From Pseudoxanthomonas sp. X-1 (GTDB taxonomy: Bacteria > Pseudomonadota > Gammaproteobacteria > Xanthomonadales > Xanthomonadaceae): DNA of 64,000 nt. The number at the start of each line of letters is the position of its first letter. Within the stretch, counting starts at the first letter, position 1. Under the pieces are notes generated by a model that searched no databases, was not told the origin of the DNA, and saw only the letters and a program-made list of their open reading frames with translations. The stretch spans positions 1,958,001-2,022,000 of the forward strand of contig NZ_CP083376.1 in NCBI RefSeq assembly GCF_020042665.1. Direction: 5' to 3'. The translations under genes were made by a program, and so were the position numbers. Below, piece after piece: positions 60,192 through 64,000 of the stretch.

Positions 60192-61792
60192 CGCGCCAGC
60201 GCCTTGAGGTCTTCCAGCCGGTCGGCCTGCGCCATCGGCTTGTCGTGGCGCCAGCGCAGGATGCGCGGGAAGCGCGTGGCCACGCCGGACTTGTGCCGCT
60301 TGCTCAGGTTGACCGCCTCGAAGCCCAGCTCGAACACATGGTGCGGCGTGACCGCGCGCACCGGCCCGAAGCGCTCGGTGGTGTGGGCGCGGATCCAGCT
60401 GTCCAGCTTGAGGATCTCCGCATCGTCCAGCCCCGAATACGCCTTGGCCACCGGCACCAGCGTGTCGCCATCCCACAGGCCGAAGGTGTAGTCGGTGTAC
60501 AGCGTGCTGCGCCGGCCGTGGCCGGCCTGGGCGTAGAGCAGCACCGCATCGATGGTCAGCGGATCGATCTTCCACTTCCACCAGTCGCCGCGCCGGCGGC
60601 CGCCCTGGTAGGCGGAACTGCCGCGCTTGAGCATCAGCCCTTCCACGCCGCGGGTGCGCGAATCCTCGCGCAGCTGCGCGGCCGCTTCCCAGTCGGCGGC
60701 GTGGACCTGTGGGGACAGGACGATGCGCGGATCCCCGTGCGCGGCCAGCAGCTGTTCCAGCAGGGCGCGGCGCTGGTCCAGCGGCTGCTCGCGCAGGTCC
60801 TCGCCGTCCAGTTCCAGCAGGTCGTAGGCCTGCACGCGCGCGGGCGTGTCGGCCAGCGTCTTGGCGCCGGGCTTGCGGCGCTGGATGCGCGTCTGCAGTG
60901 CGGTGAACGGCATGGGCGCGTCCTCGCCGGCGCGCCAGGCCAGCAGCTCGCCATCGATCACGCAGTCGCGCGGCAGCGTGGCCGCGGCCGCCTCGATCTC
61001 CGGAAAGCGCCCGTCCAGGCGCTCCTCGCCGCGCGACCACAGCGCCACCTCGCCGTGGCGGCGGATCAGCTGCAGGCGGATGCCGTCCCACTTCCATTCC
61101 AGGCGCCAGTCGCCGATCTCGCCCAGCGACTGCACCTCGGCCTCCAGCGGCGAGGCGAGGAAGAACGGATAGGGCTGCTGGCGATCGCCGGGAAGCTCCT
61201 CCTCGGAGAGCAGATCCTGCAGGAACTGCGGCGTCGGCGCCCAGGTCCCGAGCATGCGCTGGGCGATGCGTGCGATGTCGATGCCGCTCATCTCGGCCAG
61301 CGCCTGCTGCACCAGCCGCTGCGAGACGCCCACGCGCAGCGCGCCGGTCAGCAGCTTGTTGAACACCAGCCGCTGCGCATAGGGCAGGGCATGCCAGGCC
61401 TCGACGATGACCGCGCGGCGCACGGCTTCGTCCTGGTTGGCCACCGGCAGCAGGCGTTCCTCGATCCATTCGGCCAGGCCCACGTCCGGCGGCGGGGCGG
61501 CCGGGTCGTCCAGCAGCAGCGCCAGGGTCTCGGCGAGATCGCCGACATGGTCGTAGCTGTCGTCCACCAGCCAGTCCGGCGTGGCCGACTCCTGCGCGAT
61601 CCACGCACGCAGCTCACCGGTGCCGGCGATCTTCTGCCGCGGGCCGGTGATCTTGCCGCCGGCCAGCAGATACAGCGCCCACACTGCATCGCGCGGCGGC
61701 GCATCGCGGAAGTAGGCGATCAGCGCCGCGCGCTTGTCCAGCGTGGCGGTGCTCTCGTCCAGCGCCTTGTACAGCTCGGCAAAACGCTTCAT
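60188..61792 (-). CDS. ATP-dependent DNA ligase
   Basis: A 534-residue ligase of the bacterial ATP-dependent type that anchors the repair cassette. The adenylated lysine is Lys234 in LEWKWDGIRLQL; further motifs are VIDGELLAWR, LMLKRGSSAYQGGRR and DWWKWKIDPLTIDAVLLYAQ. An N-terminal DNA-binding domain (residues about 1-200) and C-terminal OB fold are present. It seals nicks, probably in damage repair beside the NAD-dependent LigA expected elsewhere. It overlaps the helicase gene and follows the exonuclease gene by 148 bp. Confidence 0.95.
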   Translation of the reverse strand: MKRFAELYKALDESTATLDKRAALIAYFRDAPPRDAVWALYLLAGGKITGPRQKIAGTGELRAWIAQESATPDWLVDDSYDHVGDLAETLALLLDDPAAPPPDVGLAEWIEERLLPVANQDEAVRRAVIVEAWHALPYAQRLVFNKLLTGALRVGVSQRLVQQALAEMSGIDIARIAQRMLGTWAPTPQFLQDLLSEEELPGDRQQPYPFFLASPLEAEVQSLGEIGDWRLEWKWDGIRLQLIRRHGEVALWSRGEERLDGRFPEIEAAAATLPRDCVIDGELLAWRAGEDAPMPFTALQTRIQRRKPGAKTLADTPARVQAYDLLELDGEDLREQPLDQRRALLEQLLAAHGDPRIVLSPQVHAADWEAAAQLREDSRTRGVEGLMLKRGSSAYQGGRRRGDWWKWKIDPLTIDAVLLYAQAGHGRRSTLYTDYTFGLWDGDTLVPVAKAYSGLDDAEILKLDSWIRAHTTERFGPVRAVTPHHVFELGFEAVNLSKRHKSGVATRFPRILRWRHDKPMAQADRLEDLKALAR

Positions 61793-61811
61793 GCCGAACT
61801 CCCATTCCTAA

Positions 61812-61841
61812 CGTCATTCCCCCGCACGCGGGAATCCAGGG
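61812..61841. repeat. Short dispersed inverted repeat (copy 5 of 5)
   Basis: cgtcattcccccgc-ac-gcgggaatccag, in the 148-bp spacer between exonuclease and ligase genes of the repair cassette. Confidence 0.7.
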
Positions 61842-61940
61842 ACTTCGCTTTCACTCCCACGGCACAGCAGCGCGATGAGGACGAGAACGCGCCTGCGCAG
61901 GCAGCAAGGCAAGCGCGCGAAGCCGACCACACGGCCCGCT

Positions 61941-62942
61941 TCACTCCTCGCTCCCGTAATCGGTGCGGAAGGCCTCGGCCGCGATACCGGCCTCGTTCAT
62001 CGCGCGGATGATGGCGTCGGTATTGCCGTGCGTGGCGATCACCCGACGCGCACCGGTCTCGCGCACGGTGCGCAGCAGATCCGGCCAATCGGCGTGGTCG
62101 GAGACCACGAAGCCGCGATCGTAATTGCGCCGACGACGGTTGCCGCGCACCCGCATCCAGCCCGAGGCGAAGCCCTGCTGCGCCTTGCGGAAGCGCCGGA
62201 TCCACGGGCTGCCCGCCGCCGACGGCGGCGCCAGGATCAGCTGGCCGGCGTAGTCGCTGCCCTTGGCCGTCTCCGACACCGGCAAGGTGTCGAGCATGGC
62301 GATGCCCGCGCCGCGATAGACCTCCACGCCGGCCTGGATCGCGCCGTGCAACAGCGCCGGCTGATCGTCCAGGTCGCGCAGCTCGGCCAGCAGCCGCTGC
62401 GCCTTGCCCAGCGCATAGCAGTACAGGATCGCCGCCTCGCCGCGCTGCGCGCAGTGTCGGCGCCAGGCGACGATCTCGCGCGCGACCTCGCGCGTGTCCG
62501 GCCAGCGGTAGATGGGCAGGCCGAAGGTCGCCTCGGTGATGAAGGTGTCACACTGCACCACCTCGAACGGCGCGCAGGTCGGATCCGGCTGGCGCTTGTA
62601 GTCGCCCGAAGCGACCCAGACCCGGTCGCCCATTTCCACCCGCACCTGCGCCGAGCCCAGCACATGGCCGGCCGAGTGCAGCGACAGGCGCGCATCGCCG
62701 ATCCGGAAGGCCTCGCCGTAGTCGTGGATGGCGTAGTCCTGCTCGCCCAGCCGCCACTGCAGGATCGGCAGGCTTTGGCGCGTGGCCCAGTACCGGCCCA
62801 TGCCGGTGCGCGCGTGGTCGCCGTGCCCGTGCGTGATCACCGCACGCGGCACCGGCCGCCAGGGATCGATATGGAAATCGCCGGCCGGGCAGTACAGCCC
62901 TTCGGGACGCAGGACGATCAGGTCGTTTGAGGCTTGGGCCAT
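61941..62942 (-). CDS. Ligase-associated beta-CASP exonuclease
   Basis: A 333-residue metallo-beta-lactamase/beta-CASP nuclease related to SNM1/Artemis and CPSF73. The metal site is THGHGDHARTG; SAGHVLGSAQVRVE, ASGDYKR, TFITEATFGLP and the late VVSDHADWPDLL complete the set. It is the first gene of the ligase-associated cassette (exonuclease, ligase, helicase, PdeM). The ATG at 62942 was chosen; an in-frame ATG at 62972 would add ten residues. Confidence 0.93.
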   Translation of the reverse strand: MAQASNDLIVLRPEGLYCPAGDFHIDPWRPVPRAVITHGHGDHARTGMGRYWATRQSLPILQWRLGEQDYAIHDYGEAFRIGDARLSLHSAGHVLGSAQVRVEMGDRVWVASGDYKRQPDPTCAPFEVVQCDTFITEATFGLPIYRWPDTREVAREIVAWRRHCAQRGEAAILYCYALGKAQRLLAELRDLDDQPALLHGAIQAGVEVYRGAGIAMLDTLPVSETAKGSDYAGQLILAPPSAAGSPWIRRFRKAQQGFASGWMRVRGNRRRRNYDRGFVVSDHADWPDLLRTVRETGARRVIATHGNTDAIIRAMNEAGIAAEAFRTDYGSEE

Positions 62943-63102
62943 GGTCGGGAGGGTGCGGATTGGGATGTGCACAGGCCGCCAACGTTGGGATGGGCCGTCT
63001 CAGAACCTGAGATCGAACCCGAACCGCAGCTGACGCATCGGGCTTACGCCACCACAACACCCGCACCGGCACCCTGCAGGCAAGCAGATCCCGGGAGGAC
63101 TC

Positions 63103-63660
63103 ATGAAAACAACGCTGCGACCCATGCTGCTGATTGCGCTGGCCGCCTGCGCACCCGAGGCGCCGCAGGCCGACGCACCGGCTGCCTCAGCGCCCGCGGC
63201 CTCCACGACACCACTGGCATCCGCGCCGGCCTCAGCACCGCCTGCCTCAGCGACTCCCGCCACGCAGGAAACGTCGGCCAAGGACGCCGAGGTCGATGCC
63301 CGCATCGATCGGGTGCTGGGCGACCACGCGGCCTATCGCAGCGTGCTGGAGCGGCTGCAGGCGGCGGTCAAGGCGGACGACCGGCCCGCGGTGGCGGCGC
63401 TGGTGCGCTATCCCTTCGAGGCGCGCTTGGCCGATGGCAAGCGGCGCATCGACAACGCACAGGATTTCCTCGCGCAGTACGACCAGATCCTGACGCCTGC
63501 CATTGCACAGGTGATCACTGCCCAGCGCTATGGCGAGCTCCAGGTGAACCAGAACGGCGTGATGCTGGGCAGCGGGCAGGTGTGGATCAACGGCGTATGC
63601 AACGACGGGGCCTGCAAGGACGTCGACGTCAAGGTCGTCGCACTGCAGCAGGGCGGCTGA
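63103..63660 (+). CDS. Hypothetical lipoprotein
   Basis: A 185-residue protein with a lipoprotein signal (MKTTLRPMLLIALAAC; lipobox LAAC), then an Ala/Pro/Ser-rich linker (residues about 17-60). A small globular domain follows (YRSVLERLQAAVKADDRPAVAALVRYPFEARL; FLAQYDQILTPAIAQVITAQ; GQVWINGVC) that resembles nuclear-transport-factor-like folds with two late cysteines. Function is unknown. A GGGAGGA ribosome-binding site precedes the ATG. It lies between the repair cassette and aidB, without clear linkage. Confidence 0.8.
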   Translation: MKTTLRPMLLIALAACAPEAPQADAPAASAPAASTTPLASAPASAPPASATPATQETSAKDAEVDARIDRVLGDHAAYRSVLERLQAAVKADDRPAVAALVRYPFEARLADGKRRIDNAQDFLAQYDQILTPAIAQVITAQRYGELQVNQNGVMLGSGQVWINGVCNDGACKDVDVKVVALQQGG

Positions 63661-63696
63661 CCGTCGCTGCGGCACAATCGACGCGGGAGGACACCG

Positions 63697-64000
63697 ATGA
63701 TGGAACACCGCGCCACGCCCGCCTTCGAGACCCACACGGTCGACAACCAGCCACCGGAGTTCGCACCGCGCGATCTCTGGGCCGATGACGTGGTGCTGCG
63801 CGAGGGCTGCACGCGTGAGGGCGCTGGCAGCTTCGCCGCTGCGCTGCAGGCCTACGGCGCGCAGGTGGGCGGCGACCTTTACGCCCTGGGCTTCGACGCC
63901 AACCGCGACAAGCCGCGGCTGAAGACGCACGACCGCTTTGGCCATCGCATCGATCTGGTCGAATTCCACCCCGCCTATCACCAGCTGCTGCACGCGGCCA
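63697..64000 (+). CDS. aidB: AidB-like acyl-CoA dehydrogenase, N-terminal part (partial)
   Basis: The first 101 residues of an AidB homologue, cut by the right edge. The opening ATPAFETHTVDNQPPEFAPRDLWADDVVLREGCTREGAGSF and the later FGHRIDLVEFHPAYHQLLHAA match AidB. In E. coli AidB is a flavoprotein of the adaptive response to alkylation and binds DNA near damage-response genes. GGGAGGA lies six to nine bases before two adjacent ATG codons (63697 and 63700). Its place beside the ligase cassette adds to the DNA-repair character of this end. Confidence 0.88.
   Translation, partial: MMEHRATPAFETHTVDNQPPEFAPRDLWADDVVLREGCTREGAGSFAAALQAYGAQVGGDLYALGFDANRDKPRLKTHDRFGHRIDLVEFHPAYHQLLHAA

Overview
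The window is high-GC, gene-dense chromosomal DNA with the content of a gammaproteobacterium of the Xanthomonadaceae/Lysobacteraceae (Xanthomonas, Stenotrophomonas, Pseudoxanthomonas or Lysobacter type). The reasons are a LexA2-like operator (GGTGTACAAATGTCCACC) in front of a lexA-imuA-imuB-dnaE2 cassette, a maltodextrin locus built from GH13 enzymes with a sugar MFS carrier and a LacI regulator, secreted glycosidases, and dispersed extragenic palindromes. I see no rRNA, tRNA, CRISPR array, complete insertion sequence or prophage. The species is not determined.

Layout. 0-5.3 kb: alpha-glucan utilisation (partial GH13 glucosidase, MFS carrier, exported GH13 enzyme, LacI regulator). 5.4-10.8 kb: HI0933-type flavoprotein, YaeQ, a cold-shock protein with long leader, a repeat-filled gap, SelO and Apt. 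11-15.8 kb: beta-alanine/omega-amino acid transaminase divergent from an XRE-cupin regulator, a VOC protein, DapA and FdhD. 15.8-18.3 kb: a lower-GC island with two small membrane proteins, a wrecked Rhs gene whose C-terminus keeps a phospholipase A2-like toxin motif (CCxxHDxCY) in a shifted frame, and a possible immunity gene. 18.4-31 kb: MHS transporter, bacteriohemerythrin and a divergent putrescine locus: PuuB and a glutamine-synthetase-like ligase leftward; PuuD, a second ligase, a putrescine-type transaminase and the PotFGHI uptake system rightward. 31-38.4 kb: an EmrAB/NodT-type tripartite pump with a promoter and possible operator, a succinate-semialdehyde-type dehydrogenase and a FAD monooxygenase. 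38.7-46.2 kb: an AbrB/Doc toxin-antitoxin pair divergent from the SOS mutagenesis cassette lexA-imuA-imuB-dnaE2 ending in an alkB homologue. 46.5-56.7 kb: a tiny acidic protein, a GH92 mannosidase, an H1-like Lys/Ala-rich protein, a hybrid histidine kinase, gcvP behind a tandem glycine riboswitch, and a Bcr/CflA carrier. 56.7-64 kb: the four-gene ligase-associated DNA repair cassette (nuclease, ATP-dependent ligase, Lhr-type helicase, PdeM), a lipoprotein and the start of aidB.

How the genes fit. Two themes dominate. One is polyamine/GABA catabolism: uptake (PotFGHI), gamma-glutamylation (two PuuA-like ligases), oxidation (PuuB), hydrolysis (PuuD), transamination and a semialdehyde dehydrogenase. 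A 17-nt motif shared by the XRE-cupin/transaminase spacer and the puu spacer suggests one regulator may control both. The other is DNA damage: translesion synthesis, AlkB, the ligase cassette and AidB all lie within 25 kb. Many neighbouring genes overlap by ATGA, GTGA or TTGA, which indicates translationally coupled operons. Between operons sit several repeat families: REP-like palindromes, five copies of a short inverted repeat related to cgtcattcccgcg, and two copies of a roughly 180-bp element preceded by degenerate 25-bp repeats.
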